64,000 bases of DNA, from NCBI GenBank assembly GCA_039105265.1, contig JAPFFF010000057.1:1-64000 (forward strand), in the 5' to 3' direction. Shown in pieces: positions 1 to 10,902 of this stretch (position 1 is its first letter; each line of letters starts with the position of its first letter). Position numbers and translations under genes: made by a program. The stretch comes from Tritrichomonas musculus (lineage: Eukaryota; Parabasalia; Tritrichomonadida; Tritrichomonadidae). Below the pieces are notes generated by a model. The model searched no databases and had not been told where the DNA came from. It was given only the letters and a program-made list of their open reading frames with translations.

Positions 1-1307
1 AGATGGTCGATTTCGGCAGTGAGTTTATCGTGGTCTTCTTTGGCGCGTTGCTGTGTTGTTGCCAACGTTGTTGTGAGCTGTGAATTCTTGGCGGTTGCAT
101 CGGCCAACGACTTCTTGAGATTTGCGATTTCAGCTGCGAGTTTGGCGTGGTCGGCTGCTGCGTCCTTCTTGAGTTTCTCGATTTGTGCGCAAAGCGAGTC
201 GTGATCTGCTTTGGCGGCCTTTTGTGCGTCAGCGAGTGACTTCTTGACTTCGTTGCTGCGGGATTCTGAGTCAGCCAGGGCCTTCCTGAGGTGGTCGATT
301 TCGCCAGTGAGGTTGCTGATTTTTGTTTGCGATTCATTTCTGACACGTTCGATTTCGTGCGCGAGGTTGTCGTGGTCAGCTTGTGTGCGCCTCTCTGTTT
401 CCTGGACCGTGTTTCTTAGTTCGTCGCAGTGCTTCTCGGACTCAGACAATGATTGCTTCAAGTGTTGGATTTCTGATGAAAGGTTGGCGTGATCTGCTGC
501 TGCGGCATTCTTCGTGTTCTCGATTTCTGAGGTGAGTCTGTCGTGCTCTGATTGCGCTTGTTGCTGTGCTGAAGCAAGTTTGTTAGAAAGATCGTTCTTC
601 TGTGACTCGGATGTTGACAGTGCGCTTCTTAATTTGTCAATTTCACTGTTGAGGCGGTTGCGCTCGTTCTGTGCATCATTCTTGACTCTGTCGATTTCTG
701 AGCAAAGTTTGGTGTGATCTGCCTGTGCATCCCTCCTGGCGCTTTCAATTTGTGCATTGAGGCTGTCGTGGTCTGCCTTGGCACGCTGTTGTTGTTCTGA
801 AAGTGATGATCGCAATTCGTTGCAGTGTGACTCTGAGTCAGCCAGCAATTGTTTCTGGTGATTGATTTCGTTTGAAAGGTTGTCGTGATCGGATTGTGCT
901 GCATTCTTGACGCGTGCCATTTCTGTGTTGAAGTTTGCTTTTTGCGTTTCTGCATCTCTCTTCAATTGGTCGATTTGCTGTGCAAGAGCAGCGTGGTCCT
1001 GCTGTGCCTTTTGCTGTTCAGCAGCCAGTGTCTTAGTGAGCTCGGCATTCTTGGCCTGTGCGTCCGCCAATGACTTGTTGAGCTTTGCAATGTCGCCTGA
1101 AAGTTTGTCGTGGTCTGCTTTGGCTGCGTTCTTGGCACTTTCAATGTCACTGACTAATTTGTCGTGGTCAGCTTTCGCTGCCTTTCGTGCATTGTCGAGT
1201 GTCTTTCTCAATTCATTGCAGCGTGCTTCTGAGTCAGCAACGGCCTTCTTTGCATGATCGATTTCGCCGCAAAGGTTGGCGTGGTCTGCCTGAGCTTCCT
1301 TGTTGAT
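1..1307 (-). pseudogene. Truncated CH/coiled-coil gene copy, partial at window edge
   Basis: This is the 5' part of the first truncated copy; its 3' end lies outside the window to the left. The minus strand encodes ADHDKL-type coiled-coil repeats, identical in the parts compared to positions 4755-6061. It joins unrelated sequence at about 1307. The region homologous to the calponin-homology domains of the full gene is absent. An open minus-strand frame continues past the junction, so a chimeric product is possible, but no host promoter of the full gene is attached. Confidence 0.85.
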
Positions 1308-1516
1308 AGAAGCCTTGTTAGAAAAATGAACAAAAGTAATTTGTTGGATCTGATTGATGAATTTGGGAAACAAATGGAGAAATAAATTCTGCAAAAAGAT
1401 TTTTCATTTGCGACCTCATGCTCTCCAAAAATAAATTTAAAGTCATCTCCATAACTTTGATTTTGGACTAAGTTTTTTAATCCTGCTGATGATAATATGA
1501 ACGATTTCTTATTCAA
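1308..1516 (-). pseudogene. 5' fragment of a trichomonad BTB/LRR-type gene at the unit junction
   Basis: Minus-strand translation from about 1516 gives a TTG-initiated frame (no ATG) reading LKNLVQNQSYGDDFKFIFGE, then HEVANEKSF. After a frame change near 1390 it reads AEFISPFVSQIHQSDPTN before a stop. From memory this resembles the N-terminal segment of a large trichomonad family (DDFxFIFG...AEFISPxVSxxHxSDPT) with BTB-like or leucine-rich-repeat architecture; I cannot search to confirm. It is abruptly joined to the coiled-coil gene at about 1307, so the duplication breakpoint lies inside this already decayed fragment. The same fragment recurs at 6062-6270 and 10816-11024. Confidence 0.5.
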
Positions 1517-1604
1517 AATAGTCCTTTGCCTAAAATTTTGTATACTTTTCTTTAAAACTTTTTGAGAGAATAATTAAGTCTCAGAAAAAATTGAGTATAA
1601 ATTT

Positions 1605-1644
1605 TAAAGTGAATTCCTTTATGAAAAAAAAGGAACTTCACTTA
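1605..1644. repeat. Hairpin upstream of the 519-codon gene
   Basis: Bases 1605-1620 and 1629-1644 are near-perfect reverse complements (AAGTGAATTCCTTT against AAAGGAACTTCACTT, one bulged base). The hairpin lies about 60 bp before the gene start and recurs in each array unit (+4754, +9508). Function unknown; it could be a regulatory stem or a small inverted-repeat remnant. Confidence 0.5.
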
Positions 1645-1663
1645 AAGAGATAGTCAGATGAGA

Positions 1664-1670
1664 TCATTTT
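1664..1670 (+). promoter_or_regulatory. Initiator-like element of the 519-codon gene
   Basis: TCATTTT, with its A at 1666, lies 36 nt before the ATG at 1702. It matches the trichomonad initiator form TCA(+1)Y(T/A). It is repeated at 6418-6424 and 11172-11178. The inference rests on consensus and spacing only. Confidence 0.5.
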
Positions 1671-1701
1671 TATTTAAGGAAGTTTAAGTATTAGTTCTTA
1701 A

Positions 1702-3261
1702 ATGTTTTTAAGGAGGCAAGGATATAGTAGAAGATTTACTTTTGATGTAATTTATTCTGCGTTACAAAAATCTCTTAGAAGAGGAAATGTAGAATTGGCA
1801 ATCGAGATGGGTTATGAATTCCGAGAATTTCCAAATGCATTGAAGAAACGATTAATTCAAAATTGTTCTGAAGATTGTCCAGATTTATATTTGATTAATG
1901 ATATCTTCAATACAGAAGCCGATCTTAGTCAATTAATGCCATTTATTCCTGTCATATGCAATCACATGAAGTGTCACGATGGCTGTTATGGTATAAGACT
2001 TGCGAGTGAAATGAAGTTAATTGACGAAGCTCCAATTCTCGGAAATAATCATGATGATCTCATGACCCTTCTTCGAAAATGCTTTGCTTATGTTAGTAAG
2101 AATAAACAAATTGAGTTTATATCATATTTCCAAAAAAGATATCCGACTATCAACTTGGAAAAAATATTTAAATACATTGGTGGTCATCTAACATTTCTAT
2201 ATATGCTATGTGTTTGGGAGACTACTGATTATGTTCATGAGAAATATAAACTTGAAAAATTTAACTTTGAAGAAGATAAAAAATTTGATATGACATTAAA
2301 GTTACCTGATTATATATATGATAAACATGTCAGAAGTTGTCCGAAAGAAAGAAAAAATTATGAATTCTTTATAAATAATTTGATCTTGTTTCCAAGGAAA
2401 GAAGAAAGTTATATTGAACGAGAAGGTAAGAAACTGTACATTGAAACGAATAAAGGGGTTGGTCAAATTGTAAAAGAAATGAGAGGAGAAACTGAAAGAA
2501 AGAAAACGAAAAAAGTTAAGAGTGTAAAAAAAGAAGAGGAAGAAGTTATTGAGAAAATTAATGACGAAATTAAATTAATTCAAACACAATTGATTACAGG
2601 AAGACATAAAGTTAGAGTTTACTATTGTTCATTAGATGATGGAAAGAATTATAATTATATTCTTAAAGGACCTTTTATAAAAGAAGATGAAATGAATTGT
2701 CAGTTACTATCAGATGTCATTAAGAGGAAACTTTTGTCTTCAAATGATTCTTATTCTTCAAAAAAAGTTTGTTATGAAAATGGAGTTTATATTCTTTCGA
2801 AAAATTTGATTGAAATTGATCAAAATAAAGTAGTTCTAAAGAGTTCTAAACTCGAAGAAAATGTTACTGTTTATGATGGTAACAAGTATTTTTATTCTCA
2901 TGAATTGGTTAATTCTTTGGATGATAATGAATTGATTGAATTGTTGAAAATTCTTGCTTTTAGGAAAATTATTGGGACAAATGATACTTGTGTGAGAAAT
3001 ATTATATACTGTAACAAACATTTGTTCACAATTGATGATCCTGTGTTGTTGAAAACTACACCTTTTATGTTTAAGATACATTTTGATAAATATGAAAGTA
3101 TCTATAATAAAATTGTTGATAATAACTTCAAAAAGATCACCAAATTTCTTAATGAATGGAAAACAATCATAAATGATGATGTTGATATTCCAAGTAATGT
3201 TAAATCGTTTATGTTAAATCAGATATCAAACTTTTCAATAAGAACAAACTGGAAATTCTAA
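1702..3261 (+). CDS. 519-aa protein, RarA/MgsA-C-like helical domain plus kinase-like C-terminal domain (array copy 1)
   Basis: I do not recognise this as a named gene. Residues 15-60 are helical, with RRGN at 26-29 and SED at 56-58. That pattern recalls the clamp-loader-like C-terminal region of RarA/MgsA AAA proteins (RRGD...SED), but there is no P-loop or AAA module. Residues about 255-295 form a Lys/Glu-rich linker. The C-terminal part has ILKGPF with K322, then GTNDTCVRN (D428, N433) and FTIDDP (D445/D446). This order resembles the N-lobe lysine, catalytic Asp/Asn loop and metal Asp of PI3K/HipA-type kinase folds. Both assignments are inferences from motifs. ATG 1702 is chosen because an initiator-like TCATTTT lies 36 nt upstream. 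The gene converges on the coiled-coil gene. It appears intact and identical in all three copies. Confidence 0.85.
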   Translation: MFLRRQGYSRRFTFDVIYSALQKSLRRGNVELAIEMGYEFREFPNALKKRLIQNCSEDCPDLYLINDIFNTEADLSQLMPFIPVICNHMKCHDGCYGIRLASEMKLIDEAPILGNNHDDLMTLLRKCFAYVSKNKQIEFISYFQKRYPTINLEKIFKYIGGHLTFLYMLCVWETTDYVHEKYKLEKFNFEEDKKFDMTLKLPDYIYDKHVRSCPKERKNYEFFINNLILFPRKEESYIEREGKKLYIETNKGVGQIVKEMRGETERKKTKKVKSVKKEEEEVIEKINDEIKLIQTQLITGRHKVRVYYCSLDDGKNYNYILKGPFIKEDEMNCQLLSDVIKRKLLSSNDSYSSKKVCYENGVYILSKNLIEIDQNKVVLKSSKLEENVTVYDGNKYFYSHELVNSLDDNELIELLKILAFRKIIGTNDTCVRNIIYCNKHLFTIDDPVLLKTTPFMFKIHFDKYESIYNKIVDNNFKKITKFLNEWKTIINDDVDIPSNVKSFMLNQISNFSIRTNWKF

Positions 3262-3603
3262 TTTTTTTTAATCTTAATTATGAATTAATTTTAAATAATT
3301 ACTTAATACTAATAATAAAAAAATATTGACAAAAATATAATGTTTTATTTTTTTTTGATTTTGATTTTGGGATTTTATTGATATTAATATATTATCAATA
3401 AAAGTTAAATTTGATATATATCATGAATATAGTTTTTCAATGAGGATCAAACAAGGAAGATTAAATAATTATTTGATAATATTATAAATAAAACTAAAAT
3501 ATATAAAACAATAAATAATTAAATAGGAATACCATTCTATCAATATTTTTCAGTATCGTGTAACGTAAGTAAAAGATATGTTTGATTATTTTTTTTCTTT
3601 GTT

Positions 3604-3950
3604 TGCAACAAGATCAAAATTTTTGACGAAAAAAGGCGAATTGGCGCCAACGATAGCTACTTGGCTCTCCTCATTCAGGATGACTTAGTTGAAGATTTCA
3701 TAGCACATGTCACAAAGACTAACATATCTTTGAATTCATACATTGAACCATCAATTTTTGAGACAAATTCATATTTATTGAAGGTAAGCATATAACAATT
3801 ACATGAGTTGCTAATTCAAATAGACTTTGCTTTGCGCATGAGTGCTTCAATCAAAACGAAATGAATGAAAAGATTGTTAATAGCAATTCAAGAAATGACA
3901 ATGAAAAAGCCAAATATAAAAGAATTTGTTTGTTTAAACCTGAAAAAAAT
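3604..3950 (+). pseudogene. DUF3447/ankyrin-family gene remnant (copy 1)
   Basis: The + strand near 3607-3786 reads NDSYLALLIQDDLVEDFIAH..., followed by SLNSYIEPSIFETNSYLLK. This is the typical N-terminal stretch of the trichomonad DUF3447-ankyrin family. After a stop near 3793 it resumes at about 3838 with HECFNQNEMNEKIVNSNS, which resembles the later part of the same domain, so the middle is deleted. It lies between two convergent genes and recurs at +4754 and +9508. No start codon is visible. The family assignment is by recall of its characteristic motifs. Confidence 0.6.
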
Positions 3951-3994
3951 AAATGCAATAATGGCTACCTTTGATTTAACAAAATGAAATTTAT

Positions 3995-4039
3995 AGGTTG
4001 TACTCTATTTAAACTTCTAAAATCAGTAGAGTACAACCT
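3995..4039. terminator. Perfect 13-bp hairpin between convergent genes (copy 1)
   Basis: AGGTTGTACTCTA (3995-4007) is the exact reverse complement of 4027-4039, with a 19-nt loop. It sits between the 3' ends of the 519-codon gene and the coiled-coil gene and is repeated at 8749-8793 and 13503-13547. It could act as a transcription or 3'-end boundary, or it could be a remnant of a small inverted-repeat element. The terminator role is inference. Confidence 0.4.
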
Positions 4040-4123
4040 TAAAAAAAAATATTATTTGAATGATAATTTTATCTTCTATTTATTAATAATTCTATCTGTT
4101 TATTTCTATGTTTTGTAATCTAT

Positions 4124-6148
4124 TTAAACAAAGTTGGATTTGCTTTGGCGAACTCCTCCCTTTGGATCGGTGAGCGTATCATCAACAACACCGTCGATAT
4201 CGACTAGTCCCTTCTTATAACGTTCGATCAAGTCCATTAAGTCATCGTGATCCTTCTTTGCCTTGAGGATTGTGTCGCCCAATTGTTTCCTCAAGCGATC
4301 GATTTCTGCTTGAAGTTTGTCGTGGTCTTCTTTCGCCTTCTTTTGTGTGTCAGCGAGCAACTTATTGAGTCTTTCGATTTCTGCTGAGAGGTCGTCATGA
4401 TCCTTCTTGGCTTTCTGTTGTGTCTCAGCGAGCAATTTCTTAAGACGTTCGATTTCAGCCAAGTTCTTGTTGCTGTCTTCTTGCGCCTTTCTGAGTGCGT
4501 CAGCCAACTGCTTCTTCAAGCGATCGATTTCTGCAGAAAGTTTGTCGTGGTCAGCCTTAGCATCGGCCTTGGCCTTGTCCATTTGTTGGCAGAGTTTAGC
4601 GTGATCTGCGGCTGCATCTTTCTTAGTTTGTTCGACTTGAGCAACAAGTTTGTCGTGGTCAGCTTTGGCTCTAGTCTCGGCTTCGGCCAGTGCCTTCTTT
4701 AAGCGTTCAATTTCGGCTGTGAGTTTGGCACGATCAGCAGCAGCGTCCTTCTTGAGATGGTCGATTTCGGCAGTGAGTTTATCGTGGTCTTCTTTGGCGC
4801 GTTGCTGTGTTGTTGCCAACGTTGTTGTGAGCTGTGAATTCTTGGCGGTTGCATCGGCCAACGACTTCTTGAGATTTGCGATTTCAGCTGCGAGTTTGGC
4901 GTGGTCGGCTGCTGCGTCCTTCTTGAGTTTCTCGATTTGTGCGCAAAGCGAGTCGTGATCTGCTTTGGCGGCCTTTTGTGCGTCAGCGAGTGACTTCTTG
5001 ACTTCGTTGCTGCGGGATTCTGAGTCAGCCAGGGCCTTCCTGAGGTGGTCGATTTCGCCAGTGAGGTTGCTGATTTTTGTTTGCGATTCATTTCTGACAC
5101 GTTCGATTTCGTGCGCGAGGTTGTCGTGGTCAGCTTGTGTGCGCCTCTCTGTTTCCTGGACCGTGTTTCTTAGTTCGTCGCAGTGCTTCTCGGACTCAGA
5201 CAATGATTGCTTCAAGTGTTGGATTTCTGATGAAAGGTTGGCGTGATCTGCTGCTGCGGCATTCTTCGTGTTCTCGATTTCTGAGGTGAGTCTGTCGTGC
5301 TCTGATTGCGCTTGTTGCTGTGCTGAAGCAAGTTTGTTAGAAAGATCGTTCTTCTGTGACTCGGATGTTGACAGTGCGCTTCTTAATTTGTCAATTTCAC
5401 TGTTGAGGCGGTTGCGCTCGTTCTGTGCATCATTCTTGACTCTGTCGATTTCTGAGCAAAGTTTGGTGTGATCTGCCTGTGCATCCCTCCTGGCGCTTTC
5501 AATTTGTGCATTGAGGCTGTCGTGGTCTGCCTTGGCACGCTGTTGTTGTTCTGAAAGTGATGATCGCAATTCGTTGCAGTGTGACTCTGAGTCAGCCAGC
5601 AATTGTTTCTGGTGATTGATTTCGTTTGAAAGGTTGTCGTGATCGGATTGTGCTGCATTCTTGACGCGTGCCATTTCTGTGTTGAAGTTTGCTTTTTGCG
5701 TTTCTGCATCTCTCTTCAATTGGTCGATTTGCTGTGCAAGAGCAGCGTGGTCCTGCTGTGCCTTTTGCTGTTCAGCAGCCAGTGTCTTAGTGAGCTCGGC
5801 ATTCTTGGCCTGTGCGTCCGCCAATGACTTGTTGAGCTTTGCAATGTCGCCTGAAAGTTTGTCGTGGTCTGCTTTGGCTGCGTTCTTGGCACTTTCAATG
5901 TCACTGACTAATTTGTCGTGGTCAGCTTTCGCTGCCTTTCGTGCATTGTCGAGTGTCTTTCTCAATTCATTGCAGCGTGCTTCTGAGTCAGCAACGGCCT
6001 TCTTTGCATGATCGATTTCGCCGCAAAGGTTGGCGTGGTCTGCCTGAGCTTCCTTGTTGATAGAAGCCTTGTTAGAAAAATGAACAAAAGTAATTTGTTG
6101 GATCTGATTGATGAATTTGGGAAACAAATGGAGAAATAAATTCTGCAA
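4124..6148 (-). pseudogene. Truncated, chimeric copy of the CH/coiled-coil gene (array copy 2)
   Basis: The minus-strand ORF of 674 codons ends with the same C-terminus as the full 1690-aa protein. Its first ~29 residues (MQNLFLHLFPKFINQ...) are not coiled-coil sequence; they come from the adjacent BTB/LRR-type fragment read in another frame. The calponin-homology domains and about 700 residues of coiled coil are missing. Compared with the full gene it also lacks an 18-aa block (with MASEITST) and a 75-aa block, both in frame, and has a few substitutions (V to A, KA to QS, Q to R). The reading frame is open, so a headless coiled-coil protein is possible, but I see no promoter of its own and regard it as a probable pseudogene. 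Confidence 0.75.
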
Positions 6149-6270
6149 AAAGATTTTTCATTTGCGACCTCATGCTCTCCAAAAATAAATTTAAAGTCAT
6201 CTCCATAACTTTGATTTTGGACTAAGTTTTTTAATCCTGCTGATGATAATATGAACGATTTCTTATTCAA
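6062..6270 (-). pseudogene. 5' fragment of a BTB/LRR-type gene (copy 2)
   Basis: Exact repeat of the fragment at 1308-1516. It forms the junction between two array units and supplies the first ~29 codons of the chimeric coiled-coil ORF in an alternative frame. Confidence 0.5.
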
Positions 6271-6455
6271 AATAGTCCTTTGCCTAAAATTTTGTATACT
6301 TTTCTTTAAAACTTTTTGAGAGAATAATTAAGTCTCAGAAAAAATTGAGTATAAATTTTAAAGTGAATTCCTTTATGAAAAAAAAGGAACTTCACTTAAA
6401 GAGATAGTCAGATGAGATCATTTTTATTTAAGGAAGTTTAAGTATTAGTTCTTAA

Positions 6456-8015
6456 ATGTTTTTAAGGAGGCAAGGATATAGTAGAAGATTTACTTTTGAT
6501 GTAATTTATTCTGCGTTACAAAAATCTCTTAGAAGAGGAAATGTAGAATTGGCAATCGAGATGGGTTATGAATTCCGAGAATTTCCAAATGCATTGAAGA
6601 AACGATTAATTCAAAATTGTTCTGAAGATTGTCCAGATTTATATTTGATTAATGATATCTTCAATACAGAAGCCGATCTTAGTCAATTAATGCCATTTAT
6701 TCCTGTCATATGCAATCACATGAAGTGTCACGATGGCTGTTATGGTATAAGACTTGCGAGTGAAATGAAGTTAATTGACGAAGCTCCAATTCTCGGAAAT
6801 AATCATGATGATCTCATGACCCTTCTTCGAAAATGCTTTGCTTATGTTAGTAAGAATAAACAAATTGAGTTTATATCATATTTCCAAAAAAGATATCCGA
6901 CTATCAACTTGGAAAAAATATTTAAATACATTGGTGGTCATCTAACATTTCTATATATGCTATGTGTTTGGGAGACTACTGATTATGTTCATGAGAAATA
7001 TAAACTTGAAAAATTTAACTTTGAAGAAGATAAAAAATTTGATATGACATTAAAGTTACCTGATTATATATATGATAAACATGTCAGAAGTTGTCCGAAA
7101 GAAAGAAAAAATTATGAATTCTTTATAAATAATTTGATCTTGTTTCCAAGGAAAGAAGAAAGTTATATTGAACGAGAAGGTAAGAAACTGTACATTGAAA
7201 CGAATAAAGGGGTTGGTCAAATTGTAAAAGAAATGAGAGGAGAAACTGAAAGAAAGAAAACGAAAAAAGTTAAGAGTGTAAAAAAAGAAGAGGAAGAAGT
7301 TATTGAGAAAATTAATGACGAAATTAAATTAATTCAAACACAATTGATTACAGGAAGACATAAAGTTAGAGTTTACTATTGTTCATTAGATGATGGAAAG
7401 AATTATAATTATATTCTTAAAGGACCTTTTATAAAAGAAGATGAAATGAATTGTCAGTTACTATCAGATGTCATTAAGAGGAAACTTTTGTCTTCAAATG
7501 ATTCTTATTCTTCAAAAAAAGTTTGTTATGAAAATGGAGTTTATATTCTTTCGAAAAATTTGATTGAAATTGATCAAAATAAAGTAGTTCTAAAGAGTTC
7601 TAAACTCGAAGAAAATGTTACTGTTTATGATGGTAACAAGTATTTTTATTCTCATGAATTGGTTAATTCTTTGGATGATAATGAATTGATTGAATTGTTG
7701 AAAATTCTTGCTTTTAGGAAAATTATTGGGACAAATGATACTTGTGTGAGAAATATTATATACTGTAACAAACATTTGTTCACAATTGATGATCCTGTGT
7801 TGTTGAAAACTACACCTTTTATGTTTAAGATACATTTTGATAAATATGAAAGTATCTATAATAAAATTGTTGATAATAACTTCAAAAAGATCACCAAATT
7901 TCTTAATGAATGGAAAACAATCATAAATGATGATGTTGATATTCCAAGTAATGTTAAATCGTTTATGTTAAATCAGATATCAAACTTTTCAATAAGAACA
8001 AACTGGAAATTCTAA
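6456..8015 (+). CDS. 519-aa RarA-C-like/kinase-like protein (array copy 2)
   Basis: The predicted protein is identical to that of the gene at 1702-3261, with the same initiator-like TCATTTT 36 nt upstream (6418-6424). It is flanked on both sides by truncated coiled-coil copies, all inside the 4754-bp repeat. The identity means that either the duplication is very recent, or the copies are being homogenised, or the assembly has over-expanded the repeat. Domain notes are as for copy 1: RRGN and SED near the N-terminus, K322, D428, N433 and D445 in the putative kinase-like part. Confidence 0.85.
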   Translation: MFLRRQGYSRRFTFDVIYSALQKSLRRGNVELAIEMGYEFREFPNALKKRLIQNCSEDCPDLYLINDIFNTEADLSQLMPFIPVICNHMKCHDGCYGIRLASEMKLIDEAPILGNNHDDLMTLLRKCFAYVSKNKQIEFISYFQKRYPTINLEKIFKYIGGHLTFLYMLCVWETTDYVHEKYKLEKFNFEEDKKFDMTLKLPDYIYDKHVRSCPKERKNYEFFINNLILFPRKEESYIEREGKKLYIETNKGVGQIVKEMRGETERKKTKKVKSVKKEEEEVIEKINDEIKLIQTQLITGRHKVRVYYCSLDDGKNYNYILKGPFIKEDEMNCQLLSDVIKRKLLSSNDSYSSKKVCYENGVYILSKNLIEIDQNKVVLKSSKLEENVTVYDGNKYFYSHELVNSLDDNELIELLKILAFRKIIGTNDTCVRNIIYCNKHLFTIDDPVLLKTTPFMFKIHFDKYESIYNKIVDNNFKKITKFLNEWKTIINDDVDIPSNVKSFMLNQISNFSIRTNWKF

Positions 8016-8357
8016 TTTTTTTTAATCTTAATTATGAATTAATTTTAAATAATTACTTAATACTAATAATAAAAAAATATTGACAAAAATATAATGTTTT
8101 ATTTTTTTTTGATTTTGATTTTGGGATTTTATTGATATTAATATATTATCAATAAAAGTTAAATTTGATATATATCATGAATATAGTTTTTCAATGAGGA
8201 TCAAACAAGGAAGATTAAATAATTATTTGATAATATTATAAATAAAACTAAAATATATAAAACAATAAATAATTAAATAGGAATACCATTCTATCAATAT
8301 TTTTCAGTATCGTGTAACGTAAGTAAAAGATATGTTTGATTATTTTTTTTCTTTGTT

Positions 8358-8704
8358 TGCAACAAGATCAAAATTTTTGACGAAAAAAGGCGAATTGGCG
8401 CCAACGATAGCTACTTGGCTCTCCTCATTCAGGATGACTTAGTTGAAGATTTCATAGCACATGTCACAAAGACTAACATATCTTTGAATTCATACATTGA
8501 ACCATCAATTTTTGAGACAAATTCATATTTATTGAAGGTAAGCATATAACAATTACATGAGTTGCTAATTCAAATAGACTTTGCTTTGCGCATGAGTGCT
8601 TCAATCAAAACGAAATGAATGAAAAGATTGTTAATAGCAATTCAAGAAATGACAATGAAAAAGCCAAATATAAAAGAATTTGTTTGTTTAAACCTGAAAA
8701 AAAT
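8358..8704 (+). pseudogene. DUF3447/ankyrin-family gene remnant (copy 2)
   Basis: Exact repeat of the remnant at 3604-3950. The perfect 13-bp hairpin follows at 8749-8793. Confidence 0.6.
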
Positions 8705-8877
8705 AAATGCAATAATGGCTACCTTTGATTTAACAAAATGAAATTTATAGGTTGTACTCTATTTAAACTTCTAAAATCAGTAGAGTACAACCTTAAAAAA
8801 AAATATTATTTGAATGATAATTTTATCTTCTATTTATTAATAATTCTATCTGTTTATTTCTATGTTTTGTAATCTAT

Positions 8878-10902
8878 TTAAACAAAGTTGGATTTGCTTT
8901 GGCGAACTCCTCCCTTTGGATCGGTGAGCGTATCATCAACAACACCGTCGATATCGACTAGTCCCTTCTTATAACGTTCGATCAAGTCCATTAAGTCATC
9001 GTGATCCTTCTTTGCCTTGAGGATTGTGTCGCCCAATTGTTTCCTCAAGCGATCGATTTCTGCTTGAAGTTTGTCGTGGTCTTCTTTCGCCTTCTTTTGT
9101 GTGTCAGCGAGCAACTTATTGAGTCTTTCGATTTCTGCTGAGAGGTCGTCATGATCCTTCTTGGCTTTCTGTTGTGTCTCAGCGAGCAATTTCTTAAGAC
9201 GTTCGATTTCAGCCAAGTTCTTGTTGCTGTCTTCTTGCGCCTTTCTGAGTGCGTCAGCCAACTGCTTCTTCAAGCGATCGATTTCTGCAGAAAGTTTGTC
9301 GTGGTCAGCCTTAGCATCGGCCTTGGCCTTGTCCATTTGTTGGCAGAGTTTAGCGTGATCTGCGGCTGCATCTTTCTTAGTTTGTTCGACTTGAGCAACA
9401 AGTTTGTCGTGGTCAGCTTTGGCTCTAGTCTCGGCTTCGGCCAGTGCCTTCTTTAAGCGTTCAATTTCGGCTGTGAGTTTGGCACGATCAGCAGCAGCGT
9501 CCTTCTTGAGATGGTCGATTTCGGCAGTGAGTTTATCGTGGTCTTCTTTGGCGCGTTGCTGTGTTGTTGCCAACGTTGTTGTGAGCTGTGAATTCTTGGC
9601 GGTTGCATCGGCCAACGACTTCTTGAGATTTGCGATTTCAGCTGCGAGTTTGGCGTGGTCGGCTGCTGCGTCCTTCTTGAGTTTCTCGATTTGTGCGCAA
9701 AGCGAGTCGTGATCTGCTTTGGCGGCCTTTTGTGCGTCAGCGAGTGACTTCTTGACTTCGTTGCTGCGGGATTCTGAGTCAGCCAGGGCCTTCCTGAGGT
9801 GGTCGATTTCGCCAGTGAGGTTGCTGATTTTTGTTTGCGATTCATTTCTGACACGTTCGATTTCGTGCGCGAGGTTGTCGTGGTCAGCTTGTGTGCGCCT
9901 CTCTGTTTCCTGGACCGTGTTTCTTAGTTCGTCGCAGTGCTTCTCGGACTCAGACAATGATTGCTTCAAGTGTTGGATTTCTGATGAAAGGTTGGCGTGA
10001 TCTGCTGCTGCGGCATTCTTCGTGTTCTCGATTTCTGAGGTGAGTCTGTCGTGCTCTGATTGCGCTTGTTGCTGTGCTGAAGCAAGTTTGTTAGAAAGAT
10101 CGTTCTTCTGTGACTCGGATGTTGACAGTGCGCTTCTTAATTTGTCAATTTCACTGTTGAGGCGGTTGCGCTCGTTCTGTGCATCATTCTTGACTCTGTC
10201 GATTTCTGAGCAAAGTTTGGTGTGATCTGCCTGTGCATCCCTCCTGGCGCTTTCAATTTGTGCATTGAGGCTGTCGTGGTCTGCCTTGGCACGCTGTTGT
10301 TGTTCTGAAAGTGATGATCGCAATTCGTTGCAGTGTGACTCTGAGTCAGCCAGCAATTGTTTCTGGTGATTGATTTCGTTTGAAAGGTTGTCGTGATCGG
10401 ATTGTGCTGCATTCTTGACGCGTGCCATTTCTGTGTTGAAGTTTGCTTTTTGCGTTTCTGCATCTCTCTTCAATTGGTCGATTTGCTGTGCAAGAGCAGC
10501 GTGGTCCTGCTGTGCCTTTTGCTGTTCAGCAGCCAGTGTCTTAGTGAGCTCGGCATTCTTGGCCTGTGCGTCCGCCAATGACTTGTTGAGCTTTGCAATG
10601 TCGCCTGAAAGTTTGTCGTGGTCTGCTTTGGCTGCGTTCTTGGCACTTTCAATGTCACTGACTAATTTGTCGTGGTCAGCTTTCGCTGCCTTTCGTGCAT
10701 TGTCGAGTGTCTTTCTCAATTCATTGCAGCGTGCTTCTGAGTCAGCAACGGCCTTCTTTGCATGATCGATTTCGCCGCAAAGGTTGGCGTGGTCTGCCTG
10801 AGCTTCCTTGTTGATAGAAGCCTTGTTAGAAAAATGAACAAAAGTAATTTGTTGGATCTGATTGATGAATTTGGGAAACAAATGGAGAAATAAATTCTGC
10901 AA
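8878..10902 (-). pseudogene. Truncated, chimeric copy of the CH/coiled-coil gene (array copy 3)
   Basis: The 674-codon ORF is identical to that at 4124-6148, including the foreign ~29-residue start, the lost 18- and 75-residue blocks and the same substitutions. These shared lesions show that the array units were amplified from one already altered truncated copy rather than by repeated truncation of the full gene. Confidence 0.75.
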
